This document shows, piece by piece, positions 8,847-18,084 of a DNA stretch of 64,000 bases. Under the pieces are notes generated by a model that saw only the letters and a list, made by a program, of their open reading frames with translations, was not told the origin of the DNA and did not search any database. Within the stretch, counting starts at the first letter, position 1; each line of letters opens with the position of its first letter. A program made the translations under genes and the position numbers. The DNA comes from JAYWGN01 sp043778255 (GTDB lineage Bacteria; Bacteroidota; Bacteroidia; Chitinophagales; Chitinophagaceae), in the NCBI GenBank assembly GCA_043778255.1, contig JAYWGN010000040.1:1-64000 (forward strand), in the 5' to 3' direction.

Positions 8847-9410
8847 ATGACAAAATTTATAGCGTTACTCTACAGTATTATAATGGTAATAGCAGCTAAT
8901 GCTCAGGATGCAAAAGCACCACCACTCGACAAGTCGCCTATGGATATGAGCTACTACCCAGACCAGTACCCCTTACAAAAATTTCAAGGAAAAATAACCA
9001 CACCACCAAGTGTACGTATTATATACGGCCGACCTCAAAAGGATGGGCGAACCATATTTGGCGACCTTATAAAGTATAAAGAAATATGGCGAATAGGTGC
9101 CAATGAAGCTACTGAAATTGAATTATATAAAGATGCCAAAATTGATGGCAAAAAAGTAGCGAAAGGACGTTACACCCTATACTGCATACCTACTGAAACC
9201 ACTTGGACATTTATAATAAATAAAGATACCGACAGCTGGGGGGCATTTAAGTACGACGAAAAAAAGGATATCGTAAGATTTAAAGCAACAGTAAAAAAAT
9301 TAGAAACCGAAGTGGAAACCTTGTCAATATTTTGCGACAAAACAACAACGGGTTGCACAATTAATGTAAGTTGGGATAAAAGTACGGCTGCATTTCCTGT
9401 AATTTTTTAA
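8847..9410 (+). CDS. DUF2911 secreted protein
   Basis: The second DUF2911 copy (187 aa) has a Sec signal peptide (cleavage likely after residue 19, ANAQ) rather than a lipobox. It shares MDMSYYP, YGRPQKDGRTIFGD, IWRIGANEATEIE, GRYTLYCIPTETTW, SWGAFKYD and the C-terminal CDKTTTGCTINVSWD with the upstream copy, indicating duplication followed by divergence in export route. It is probably periplasmic while its partner is membrane-anchored. Biochemical role unknown. Confidence 0.87.
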   Translation: MTKFIALLYSIIMVIAANAQDAKAPPLDKSPMDMSYYPDQYPLQKFQGKITTPPSVRIIYGRPQKDGRTIFGDLIKYKEIWRIGANEATEIELYKDAKIDGKKVAKGRYTLYCIPTETTWTFIINKDTDSWGAFKYDEKKDIVRFKATVKKLETEVETLSIFCDKTTTGCTINVSWDKSTAAFPVIF

Positions 9411-9515
9411 TACATACGGCAAAATGCTTTGGAGAAACAAAATAACAAAATTTTACAATATTAACATATCGGTTGGCATACCGTTTGAATAACAATAGTA
9501 AACTGCTTTACAACT

Positions 9516-10100
9516 ATGCTCAAATTATTTATATTATTTATTACTATTATTGTAAGTACACTACTACCTGCACAAACCAAAACTGTAGTTAAGTACAAAG
9601 TACCCAAAGCTAAACCCACAAAGGCTGTAAAGCTTAAGGTAGTAAAAGATACTATACCCAACCCTTACTATATTATAATTGATAAAAGCGATTATGAGTT
9701 GCAAGTATATGACGATACAGGTTGGCTAGCTACCTACCCTGTAGTATTTGGAAGTAAAGATTTGGCCGATAAGCAAATGGAGGGAGACAAAAAAACACCC
9801 GATGGCGAATTTTCTATTTACATAAAAAAAACAAACAAGCAATGGGGATTGGAGTTACTATTAGATTATCCATTGCAACGAAATATTGACCAATTTAACC
9901 AACGTAAAGCAAGTGGGCAATTGCCCAAAAAAGCAAAGTTGGGTAATGGCATTGCCATACACGGTACTAGGCCTGGTAGTGAGTGGACGGTAGATAATTA
10001 TATAAACTGGACCGATGGCTGTATAAGTGTTAAGTATACCGATATGAAAGAGTTGTACGACCTTATACCACAAGGCACTAAGGTAACCATAAAACCATAA
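9516..10100 (+). CDS. YkuD-type L,D-transpeptidase
   Basis: A 194-aa exported protein with a signal peptide ending near residue 20 (LLPAQ) and a basic, Lys/Pro-rich linker. The YkuD catalytic domain follows from about residue 50. The active site is intact: His149 in IHGTRPGSEW and Cys169 in DGCISVKYTD. Enzymes of this fold make 3-3 peptidoglycan cross-links or attach proteins to the wall; this short form lacks additional binding domains. The sequence YYIIIDKSDYELQVYD is the usual domain opening. It is a single gene after the DUF2911 pair. Confidence 0.9.
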   Translation: MLKLFILFITIIVSTLLPAQTKTVVKYKVPKAKPTKAVKLKVVKDTIPNPYYIIIDKSDYELQVYDDTGWLATYPVVFGSKDLADKQMEGDKKTPDGEFSIYIKKTNKQWGLELLLDYPLQRNIDQFNQRKASGQLPKKAKLGNGIAIHGTRPGSEWTVDNYINWTDGCISVKYTDMKELYDLIPQGTKVTIKP

Positions 10101-10637
10101 TATTTAAAGCCAATAAGAAATATTGTATAAAAAAATTGCTTAAAAAAAATTAGATTATTAGTGTGCTTAGCTTTTTTAAACCTTACAATTATTTGTACTT
10201 CTATCAAGTAATTTAACAACTATATTAATAGTGTAATTTGTTGCAATTATTTGGTTTTATATGTTTTAATATATGGATATGCTAACGCCAAAATTTTTTA
10301 CCCTTATATTAAATTTTACTGCTCTCAGGCCACAGCCAATTTACAATAGTTGTTGTACTAAATGATCTCCCTATATTTTAAAAGTACCACAACGTTAATT
10401 TAAGTATGTTGGTATAATTATATACAACTAATAAACTTTACTAATCACTATTTATTTTTCGTTTCCAGCTTTAGTATTGTTACCACTCAACTTATCAACT
10501 CACTACCCAGTGTATTTATTTAGCAATATCCCCAATCATCATATTTTAGCAGTTTTTTAAAAAAATATATTTTCTATTAAATTTTCATTAGTTTTATTTA
10601 CAAAAAAAAACATTTTTATTACTGTAAATCAAACACT
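10101..10637. other. 537-bp intergenic region
   Basis: Very AT-rich spacer. I see no ORF of credible composition, strong hairpin or recognisable riboswitch. The segment just before 10638 holds poly-A and TTTTTATTACTGTAAAT sequence that is presumably the permease promoter and leader. Confidence 0.4.
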
Positions 10638-12569
10638 ATGTGGAACAACTTATTTAGAACTAAAAATATTGACAACATAATTGCCGATGGTAATGATGGT
10701 TCACATGGTGAAGGTGGATTAAAAAGAGTCCTCAATGCAAGAGACCTTACTTTTTTTGGCATAGCAGCAATATTAGGTGCTGGTAGCTTTAGTAGCCTCG
10801 GTGGTGCTGTATACAATGGTGGGCCTGGCGTAGTAATATTATTTTTAATTACGGCAGTGGCATGTGCTTTTACAGCATTTTGTTATAGTGAGTTTGCAAG
10901 CCGCATACCAGTAGCTGGTAGTGCTTATACTTATGCCTATGCTAGCTTTGGTGAGTTATTTGCTTGGATAATTGGTTGGGCACTTATAATGGAATATAGC
11001 ATTGGTAATATATATGTGGCATATAGTTGGAGTGATTATTTTACTTCTTTTTTAGCCAAAGCTGGCGATGCCTTACATATAAATTTGAATATGAAATATT
11101 GGCTAACTACTAGCTATATGGAAGCTAAACATGCCTTTGCAGCTGGCACAACTAATACCGAATTGTTAAGTGCTTGGAACAATGCTCCGCAGCTTGGTGG
11201 TTTAAGAATTATACTCGATTTGCCAGCACTTATTATAAATATATTAATTACTTACTTAGTGTATAAAGGTGTAAAAGAAAGCAAAAATTTTAGTAACATA
11301 ATGGTTATACTCAAGTTAGCAGTTGTACTATTAATTATACTTGTAGGTGGTTATTTGGTACTACACAATGGGCTTACTGCTAACTGGACCCCAATGAACC
11401 CAAAAAATGTACACTCCTTTATGCCAAATGGTTTCAGTGGTGTTATGAAAGCTGTGGCAGGTGTGTTTTTTGCTTATATTGGGTTTGATGCCGTAAGTGT
11501 ATTAGCCGAAGAAAGTAAAAATCCTCAACGAGATTTGCCTCGTGGTATGATAGCTAGTTTGGTTATTTGTACCGTCATTTATATATTGCTTACACTTGTA
11601 CTTACAGGTGCTACCAACTACCTCAATTTTAAAGATGTAGGCGACCCATTAGCTTTTATATTTGAACCTCAAAATTTGAATATACCATGGATGCAATTTT
11701 TAGTATCGGTGTGTGCAGTAATAGCTATGACGAGTGTATTGCTAGTATTCCAAATGGGGCAACCTCGTATATGGATGAGTATGAGTAGAGATGGTCTCCT
11801 ACCAAAAGTATTTGAAAAAATACACCCAAAGCATAAAACTCCCTCATTTGCAACTATTGTAACGGGTTTGGTTGTTGGCATTCCATTATTATTTACCGAC
11901 AAAACTTTTGTACTCGACTTTACTAGTATTGCTACACTATTTGCCTTTGTACTGGTATGTGGTGGTGTATTATTAATACCTCGTAAACAAAAACAACCAG
12001 GCAAATTTAACTTGCCTTACATTAATGGGCAGTTTATATTTCCCATTATTATAGCTGTTGCTGTTGCAGCTTTGGCTATGTTTGTACCAAATTATTTTAG
12101 CAAAAAAATAAGCTTTGCCGATGAAAAAAACATTGAAAAACTACAAGCCATAATACCAACCAAAAGCTTTGATACAGTAGCTTTAAATACAGTATTGGCA
12201 AACGAATTTAACAATATAAAAAATAACAATATTGACTTTGCTGATGTAGCCGACACATTAGCAGTAAAGCAAACTACTACCGATAAATTTAATGTAGCAG
12301 CCTCTTACTTAACAAACGAAGACACTAGTTTGAGAAAAACTCAAAAAATTTCCACCCTAATATTTTGGGGCTTAATGATAGTATTTGCCGTACTTGCATT
12401 TGTAAAAAAATACTCTTTAATACCCTTACTGGGTGTAAGTACCTGTTTGTATTTACTTACCGGTATGACACTGGCCAACTGGATATGGTTTATGGCTTGG
12501 CTACTCATTGGGCTAGTGGTATATGCCCTTTATGGTTACAAAAAAAGTAAATTAGCAAATGAAAAATAG
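10638..12569 (+). CDS. APC-family amino acid permease
   Basis: An inner-membrane amino acid transporter of 643 aa. It opens with a cytoplasmic tail containing GEGGLKRVLNARDLTFFGIAAILGAG, of which the helix-1 part GIAAILGAGSF is the substrate-binding GxG region. Further conserved elements are FCYSEFASRIPVAGSAYTY, AVAGVFFAYIGFDAVS and the KNPQRDLPRGM loop. I count at least twelve membrane segments. A roughly 90-residue hydrophilic segment (about residues 485-580) separates the last helices from the core and has no recognised domain. It resembles cationic amino acid transporters, but the substrate is not certain. Confidence 0.9.
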   Translation: MWNNLFRTKNIDNIIADGNDGSHGEGGLKRVLNARDLTFFGIAAILGAGSFSSLGGAVYNGGPGVVILFLITAVACAFTAFCYSEFASRIPVAGSAYTYAYASFGELFAWIIGWALIMEYSIGNIYVAYSWSDYFTSFLAKAGDALHINLNMKYWLTTSYMEAKHAFAAGTTNTELLSAWNNAPQLGGLRIILDLPALIINILITYLVYKGVKESKNFSNIMVILKLAVVLLIILVGGYLVLHNGLTANWTPMNPKNVHSFMPNGFSGVMKAVAGVFFAYIGFDAVSVLAEESKNPQRDLPRGMIASLVICTVIYILLTLVLTGATNYLNFKDVGDPLAFIFEPQNLNIPWMQFLVSVCAVIAMTSVLLVFQMGQPRIWMSMSRDGLLPKVFEKIHPKHKTPSFATIVTGLVVGIPLLFTDKTFVLDFTSIATLFAFVLVCGGVLLIPRKQKQPGKFNLPYINGQFIFPIIIAVAVAALAMFVPNYFSKKISFADEKNIEKLQAIIPTKSFDTVALNTVLANEFNNIKNNNIDFADVADTLAVKQTTTDKFNVAASYLTNEDTSLRKTQKISTLIFWGLMIVFAVLAFVKKYSLIPLLGVSTCLYLLTGMTLANWIWFMAWLLIGLVVYALYGYKKSKLANEK

Positions 12570-12611
12570 ATTTTTGCCACAAAATTACTTGGCTTAATTT
12601 TACATAAATAT

Positions 12612-13076
12612 ATGATGAAGAAAAAGCCCAACTATAAATCATGTAAGTCAAACACTGAAACTTCAAAAATTGATGTAGCAACTATACTAGACAAAAAAAA
12701 TAGTTTAGGAATAGTTAAAACAAAAAAAGTTTCACTAAAGCATTCATACACTTATAATAGCTTCGTAACTGTAATGGACAAATCACCATTTACCCTTGCC
12801 GAGTGGGCTGATTTGTTATATATAAGTGAACGTACTTTGCAGCGGTATGCCAAATCAAATGCTACATTTAATGGGTTACAAATTGAACGTATAATGGAAT
12901 TAGAAAAATTAATTATTGCTGGTAATAGTTTGTTTCACTACGAATTTAGAGATTGGCTAATGCATAATGCCATTTATTTCAATAGCGATACTCCATATAG
13001 TTTGCTTACTACTCATAATGGCATAACTCAAGTTTATAATCGAATTGGTGCTATACAGTACGGCACATGTGCCTAA
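12612..13076 (+). CDS. Xre/MbcA/ParS-type antitoxin, no RES toxin adjacent
   Basis: A 154-aa protein with an Xre-like helix-turn-helix region (PFTLAEWADLLYISERTLQRY, about residues 57-77, quoted in part) and a C-terminal MbcA/ParS toxin-binding domain (FRDWLMHNAIYF, YSLLTTHNGITQVYNRIGAIQYG). In the usual arrangement this family is followed by a RES-domain NAD-degrading toxin. Here the next gene (13121) is DUF2027-Smr and none of the neighbours has a RES fold. It is either a solitary antitoxin or has been recruited as a regulator. Confidence 0.8.
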   Translation: MMKKKPNYKSCKSNTETSKIDVATILDKKNSLGIVKTKKVSLKHSYTYNSFVTVMDKSPFTLAEWADLLYISERTLQRYAKSNATFNGLQIERIMELEKLIIAGNSLFHYEFRDWLMHNAIYFNSDTPYSLLTTHNGITQVYNRIGAIQYGTCA

Positions 13077-13120
13077 ATGTTTATTACTGCTAAACAAATA
13101 ATTAAACACTACCAATAACT

Positions 13121-14137
13121 ATGAAATACGAAATAGGCGATAACATAATAATAAAATTGACCAACGAAGAGGGAAAAGTAGTAGAAATAATAAATGAAAA
13201 ACTAGTACTTATTGATGTTAAAGGTGTTAAGTTTCCGGCATATATGGATCAAATAGATTTTCCATACTTTAACTTATTTAGCAAACAAAAAATAGTAGTA
13301 CCCAAAGTTGAAAAAGTATATATTGACGATGTAAAACGTGAAAAACCAAAGCCAATAGCCAAGGTTAGCAATGGTGTATTTATACAACTTATACCTATAC
13401 TAAGTACCGACGATTTTGGCGACGATGTTATTAATTTTTTTAAAATATACCTCATTAACGAAACCGAAAATTTACTGCTATTCGACTACACACTTTACTT
13501 ACAAGGCAACGAAGCCTTTCAATTTAAAAACGAACTGCTCCCCTTCCACGACTTTTATGTGCATGATATAGCTATTGAAGATTGCAGCAAAAACCCCAAA
13601 TTTAATTTTATATTCAGCCTCAAAAACGGTACCAAAAAAAAGGCAGAATACCTCGAAACCAATTATAAACTTACAGGCAAACAAATATTTAACCAATTTA
13701 TACAAATGAAAGAAAAAGGCGAAGCTAGCATTAGGCATTTGCTTTACAACACTTACCCCGATGCTACCGTGGTGGAAAAATTTGATAGTAGCAAACTCAG
13801 CAATGCAGGCTACAAAGTACAAGATGCTAGAACCTACAAAAACAATTTGCCCATGGCACGAACCGTATTAGACCTGCATATAGAAAAATTGGTACACGAC
13901 CCTGCACACCTAACCAACACCGAAATATTGCAAGTGCAAATGAACGAATTTGAAAAATGGTACAATGTTGCAGTACTACAAAACCTCCCTTTTTTTATAG
14001 TAGTACACGGTATTGGCAATGGTGTATTACGCAACGAAGTACACGAATTTGTAAAGTATAAAAAAGAAGTAACCTCGTTTGTAAACCAGTTTCACCCTTC
14101 ATTTGGCTACGGCTCCACCGAAATAAAATTTGGCTAA
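13121..14137 (+). CDS. DUF2027-Smr domain protein
   Basis: A 338-aa protein with an N-terminal beta-rich DUF2027 region (residues about 1-230) and a C-terminal Smr domain (about 245-338). The Smr domain shows LDLHIEKL and HGIGNGVLRNEVHEF, the LDxH and HGxGxG motifs linked to nuclease activity in MutS2-type proteins. It is likely cytoplasmic and nucleic-acid-directed, perhaps acting on stalled ribosomes or branched DNA as other Smr proteins do; the specific role is unproven. This fusion is typical of Bacteroidota. Confidence 0.88.
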   Translation: MKYEIGDNIIIKLTNEEGKVVEIINEKLVLIDVKGVKFPAYMDQIDFPYFNLFSKQKIVVPKVEKVYIDDVKREKPKPIAKVSNGVFIQLIPILSTDDFGDDVINFFKIYLINETENLLLFDYTLYLQGNEAFQFKNELLPFHDFYVHDIAIEDCSKNPKFNFIFSLKNGTKKKAEYLETNYKLTGKQIFNQFIQMKEKGEASIRHLLYNTYPDATVVEKFDSSKLSNAGYKVQDARTYKNNLPMARTVLDLHIEKLVHDPAHLTNTEILQVQMNEFEKWYNVAVLQNLPFFIVVHGIGNGVLRNEVHEFVKYKKEVTSFVNQFHPSFGYGSTEIKFG

Positions 14138-14187
14138 CCCGTATTTATATATTTACAGTATTTACATTATTACTACTTTTGTACACA

Positions 14188-15018
14188 ATGTATAAGCAAT
14201 TAATAGTGGGGTTAATTATTACCCTTTTTTACTTTAGTAGTAGTACTGCCCAAGTGCCTTTACCGCCTACTGTACCTGCCACTATACCAACAATTGATAC
14301 AGTAATACAACCTATAAAGGTAGCTCCAGTAGTTACATTAAAACAAGGCAATACTATACTCAAAGCAAGTAACGATTGGCGGTTTTATATGGCATTGTAT
14401 TTATTAGTTTACTTTGCATTGTTTAAGTTATTTTTTCCTAAGTACGTTGACGATATGTTTGCACTCCTATACCGAAGCACCATCAAAAGCAAACATATAA
14501 AGGAACAGCTGGACGGTAATATAATCCCCTCCTTACTCCTCAATGTTTTTTTTGCATTTGTAGTTGGTTTATACACCTATATAGCTTTGCAGTATTATGC
14601 TACCACACCAGTTACCAACAAGTATAAGTTACTAGCCATTTGTATATTACTAATAGGTATTATATATTGTATTAAGTATTTGGGGCTTTCCATATTGGGT
14701 TGGTTATTTAAGGTTAAGGCAGCTACAAGTTCTTATAGTTTTACAGTATTTTATTTCAACAAAGTATTGGGCATTGTGCTATTGCCCTTTGTATTGTACT
14801 TGCTACTTAGCCCTATTGTTAACGGTACTATTATTACTATAGCAGGTATATTTATAGTATTACTAATTGCTTACAGGTACGTATTGGCTTATATTAGTTT
14901 GCAAAAAACAGTACAAATGAATGTATTACACTTTTTTTTGTACCTTTGTGCTGTGGAACTTATGCCTTTGTTGCTACTAAGCAAAGCAATAATGGTAAAT
15001 TATAATAAAATATTATAA
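14188..15018 (+). CDS. DUF4271 membrane protein
   Basis: A 276-aa protein with an N-terminal signal-like helix (cleavage suggested near STAQ, residue 22), a Pro/Thr-rich periplasmic stretch, then about six transmembrane helices from residue 67 on. The domain matches DUF4271. I prefer the ATG at 14188 to the in-frame TTG 9 bp upstream; TACTTTTG at 14174-14181 could be its promoter -7 box, which would give a very short leader. It is immediately followed by hemD, the usual partner in Bacteroidota. Function unknown. Confidence 0.85.
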   Translation: MYKQLIVGLIITLFYFSSSTAQVPLPPTVPATIPTIDTVIQPIKVAPVVTLKQGNTILKASNDWRFYMALYLLVYFALFKLFFPKYVDDMFALLYRSTIKSKHIKEQLDGNIIPSLLLNVFFAFVVGLYTYIALQYYATTPVTNKYKLLAICILLIGIIYCIKYLGLSILGWLFKVKAATSSYSFTVFYFNKVLGIVLLPFVLYLLLSPIVNGTIITIAGIFIVLLIAYRYVLAYISLQKTVQMNVLHFFLYLCAVELMPLLLLSKAIMVNYNKIL

Positions 15019-15038
15019 AAAAATACACAGTAATTACA

Positions 15039-15839
15039 ATGGTGAAGCAAGGAGAACAGAAAAAATCTACATCAAAAGTTCCTAAAAAAATACTAATTAC
15101 ACAACCTCAACCAGAGAGTATTAAATCTCCCTATTACGAGTTGGAACGTAAGTATGGTGTAGTGCTACATTTTCACCCATTTATTACACTCGAAGGCATA
15201 ATAGCCCGAGAGTTTAGAAAACAAAAAATTGATATTACCGATTACACAGCAGCCATATTTACCAGCAAAAATGCCATCGACCATTTTTTTAGAGTGTGTG
15301 AAGAAATGAAAGTAACCGTAGGCGACAATGTAAAGTATTTTTGCACCTCAGCATCTGTAGCATTGTACTTACAAAAGTTTATACATTACCGTAAACGAAA
15401 AGTTTTTTATGGTGCCGATGGTAGCAATAAAAGTATGTTTGATGCCATAAATAAGCACAAAGAAAACGAACTATTTATATACCCTTGCAGCGAAAACCAA
15501 CAAGATGGCGAAATAGTAAATTGGCTCAAAACCAACAAATGCGAATATTGTACCGCCTACATGTACCGCACCATAAGTGCCGATGTAAAAGCAGTATTAC
15601 AAAAAACAACATTTGACATCATGTGTTTTTTTACCCCAAGTGGCATTCGAAGTTTATTTGAAAACAAACCCGATTACCAACAGAACGGAACACTATTTGG
15701 CGCATTTGGCAACAATACCAACAAAACAATAACCGATGCAGGCCTTACCCTTACCATAAAAGCACCCTCACCCGAAGCACCAAGTATGATAGCCGCTTTA
15801 GATAAATACCTAGCTACCATTATTAAAAAAAAGGCCTAA
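15039..15839 (+). CDS. hemD: Uroporphyrinogen-III synthase
   Basis: A 266-aa cytoplasmic enzyme that cyclises hydroxymethylbilane to uroporphyrinogen III in haem synthesis. The HemD fold is recognisable by KKILITQPQPES, FTSKNAIDHFF, YPCSENQQ, YMYRTIS and the C-terminal FFTPSGIRSLFEN segment. HemD proteins are poorly conserved, so the assignment also rests on linkage: DUF4271-hemD is a standard Bacteroidota gene pair, here 20 bp apart. No other haem genes are in the window. Confidence 0.88.
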   Translation: MVKQGEQKKSTSKVPKKILITQPQPESIKSPYYELERKYGVVLHFHPFITLEGIIAREFRKQKIDITDYTAAIFTSKNAIDHFFRVCEEMKVTVGDNVKYFCTSASVALYLQKFIHYRKRKVFYGADGSNKSMFDAINKHKENELFIYPCSENQQDGEIVNWLKTNKCEYCTAYMYRTISADVKAVLQKTTFDIMCFFTPSGIRSLFENKPDYQQNGTLFGAFGNNTNKTITDAGLTLTIKAPSPEAPSMIAALDKYLATIIKKKA

Positions 15840-15852
15840 ATAATAAAGCCTA

Positions 15853-16815
15853 ATGACAACCGAAACCTTACAGCAAATAGCCACCACAGCCCTGCAGAAC
15901 CAAGGCAATGCCATACTACAATTACAACAATACATAACACCACAGTTTGCCAATACGGTACAACTAATTAACAATACTACAGGCAGGCTTATATGCACAG
16001 GCATAGGCAAAAGTGCCATAATAGCCCAAAAAATAGTAGCCACCCTCAACTCCACAGGCACACCAGCCATATATATGCATGCAGCCGATGCCATACACGG
16101 CGACCTCGGTATGGTACAACCCACCGATACCCTATTGGTAATAAGCAAAAGTGGCGATAGCCCCGAAATAAAAACACTAGTACCCCTACTCAAAAACTTT
16201 GGCAACACCGTAATAGGCATGGTAGGCAACATGCAATCGTACTTAGCCACCAACAGCCATTACACCATTAACACTACCATAGCAGCCGAAGCCTGCCCTA
16301 TTAACCTAGCACCCACCACAAGCACCACAGCACAAATGGTAATGGGCGATGTGTTAGCAATATGCCTTATGCAACTCAAAGGCTTTACCCCCACTAACTT
16401 TGCCAAGTACCACCCAGGTGGAGCATTAGGCCGTAAGCTACACCTTACCGTAGCCGATATGTACCCCAACAACCCCAAGCCACAAGTGCCAAGCACCGCC
16501 ACATTGCAACAAGTAATAACCGAAATAACCAAGCAACGAATGGGTGCCACAGCCGTAACCAACAACGGCACACTAGTAGGCATTATAACCGATGGCGATA
16601 TACGCCGCCTACTCGAAACCACCAATACCCTCACCAACATAACTGCCGCCAACATAACCCAAACCAATGCCAAAACCATAGCACCCTCCGCCATGGCTAC
16701 CGAAGCCCTAAACCTAATGCAGCAGCTCAACATAATGCAATTAGTAGTAACCCAACACAACCAATACCTCGGCATGGTACACCTCCACGACATTATAAAA
16801 GAAGGCATAGTATAA
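15853..16815 (+). CDS. kdsD: D-arabinose 5-phosphate isomerase (KpsF/GutQ family)
   Basis: A 320-aa isomerase converting ribulose 5-phosphate to arabinose 5-phosphate, the precursor of KDO in lipopolysaccharide. The SIS domain spans about residues 35-170 with CTGIGKSAIIAQKI, HGDLGM and VISKSGDSPEI. The linker KYHPGGALGRKL is diagnostic of the family. Two CBS domains follow (about 198-320). It is 13 bp downstream of hemD. The coding strand is notably C-rich and G-poor (many ACC, AAC and CCC codons), as is the preceding gene, but without signs of transfer. Confidence 0.93.
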   Translation: MTTETLQQIATTALQNQGNAILQLQQYITPQFANTVQLINNTTGRLICTGIGKSAIIAQKIVATLNSTGTPAIYMHAADAIHGDLGMVQPTDTLLVISKSGDSPEIKTLVPLLKNFGNTVIGMVGNMQSYLATNSHYTINTTIAAEACPINLAPTTSTTAQMVMGDVLAICLMQLKGFTPTNFAKYHPGGALGRKLHLTVADMYPNNPKPQVPSTATLQQVITEITKQRMGATAVTNNGTLVGIITDGDIRRLLETTNTLTNITAANITQTNAKTIAPSAMATEALNLMQQLNIMQLVVTQHNQYLGMVHLHDIIKEGIV

Positions 16816-17145
16816 CCCACCAACACCATCATAATTTTAGTTTTATTACCTCTTATAATTTGGGGCTGTTAAGCTTAAGTACTACTATGTAGCCACATAT
16901 CCCTGCCCGGCTCCCACTACCGCCTACGGCGGTGAGTTCCGCCTAAGCAGGGCAGCCCATCATCAATTGTACTACTATTAAGGTATTCACATACCTACAG
17001 GCTACTTATATTTTTAAGCTGTTGTTACAGTATTGTGATATTTAATTTTAATATTTGTATATTACCTCAAATATTTTTAACCCCATTTGAAAGTTTTACT
17101 TAAAGTTTACGTAATTATATAAAAAATTGGTATTTACACCTTATT
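16816..17145. other. 330-bp intergenic region with cruciform
   Basis: AT-rich on both sides of a GC-rich palindromic element at 16903-16955. No ORF is evident. The final 60 bases are AT-rich and probably carry the promoter of the outer-membrane protein gene. Confidence 0.45.
16903..16955. repeat. GC-rich nested palindrome
   Basis: The outer arms CTGCCC (16903-16908) and GGGCAG (16950-16955) enclose an inner perfect hairpin ACCGCC-TAC-GGCGGT (16919-16933). The structure is a dispersed-repeat-like insert in AT-rich DNA. It has no U-tract, so it is not a standard terminator. Confidence 0.75.
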
Positions 17146-18003
17146 ATGAAAAAATTATTACTACCAACAATTGCAGTATTTTTATTTGCAAGTGCCAATG
17201 CACAAAGCGGTTGGGTAAAAGCAAAAAATGAATATTATCTTAAGTTAGAGTACCAGAGCTACAAAGCCGACAAATTTCATACAATTGATGGCAAAGTTGT
17301 TACAACCTCACCATTTACCGAAAATTCAGTATTTATATACAACGAATATGGGCTTGGCAAAAACTGGGGTATTAATACAACCTTACCTATACTAAAAGCA
17401 CACATGTACCATACTACCAACACAGTGGCTAATATTGGCGACCTACGAGTAGAATTAAAATATGCCCTACTCAAAAAAAAATTTCCAGTAGCCATAAGCA
17501 TAGCACCCGAACTGCCAACAGGTGCCAAAAATTTGTTTGCAATAAACAAACAGTCACCAAACGAAAAAATTAATATACCAACCGGCGATGGCGAACTTAA
17601 TGTATGGACAACCGTAGCAGTATCACATTCATTTTACCCAACACCAATGTACACATCGTTTCATGTGGCGTATAACTACCGTACCAAATTTGAAGGCGTA
17701 AAGTTTAAAAACCAATTTCAATCAGCATTTGAGTTGGGCTACAAGCTCAATAGTTCGTTATGGTTAAGTACACGTATATATGTACTCAATAGCCTTGGCC
17801 AGCAGCAACAAACTAGCAACTTTACCCGTGGCGATGGCACCAACTTTACAAGTGTAGCAGTACAAGCAGCTTACGAAATTGGCAAACGTTACGCCGTAAG
17901 TTTGCAGTACAGTAACTCAAACAGTTTAATAGTAAAATCAAAAAATAATTACCAAAGTAATGTACTATCAATTGGCGTAGCAAGGAGTACAAAAAGGAAG
18001 TAG
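17146..18003 (+). CDS. Outer-membrane beta-barrel protein (transporter-like)
   Basis: A 285-aa protein with a clear signal peptide (cleaved after ASANAQ, residue 20) followed by alternating amphipathic strands and a terminal strand. Segments such as FIYNEYGLGKNWGINTTLPI and LSIGVARS fit the phenol-degradation meta-pathway/transporter-like barrel family seen in many outer membranes. No plug or catalytic domain is present. It likely resides in the outer membrane; the substrate is unknown. It is a single gene, upstream of thyA by 80 bp. Confidence 0.7.
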   Translation: MKKLLLPTIAVFLFASANAQSGWVKAKNEYYLKLEYQSYKADKFHTIDGKVVTTSPFTENSVFIYNEYGLGKNWGINTTLPILKAHMYHTTNTVANIGDLRVELKYALLKKKFPVAISIAPELPTGAKNLFAINKQSPNEKINIPTGDGELNVWTTVAVSHSFYPTPMYTSFHVAYNYRTKFEGVKFKNQFQSAFELGYKLNSSLWLSTRIYVLNSLGQQQQTSNFTRGDGTNFTSVAVQAAYEIGKRYAVSLQYSNSNSLIVKSKNNYQSNVLSIGVARSTKRK

Positions 18004-18084
18004 ATTGAGGCATATTTTATAAATTCTATACTGCTGTGCATAAACATTTAATAACATTAAAATGAATAATTGTTATTTTGCAGT

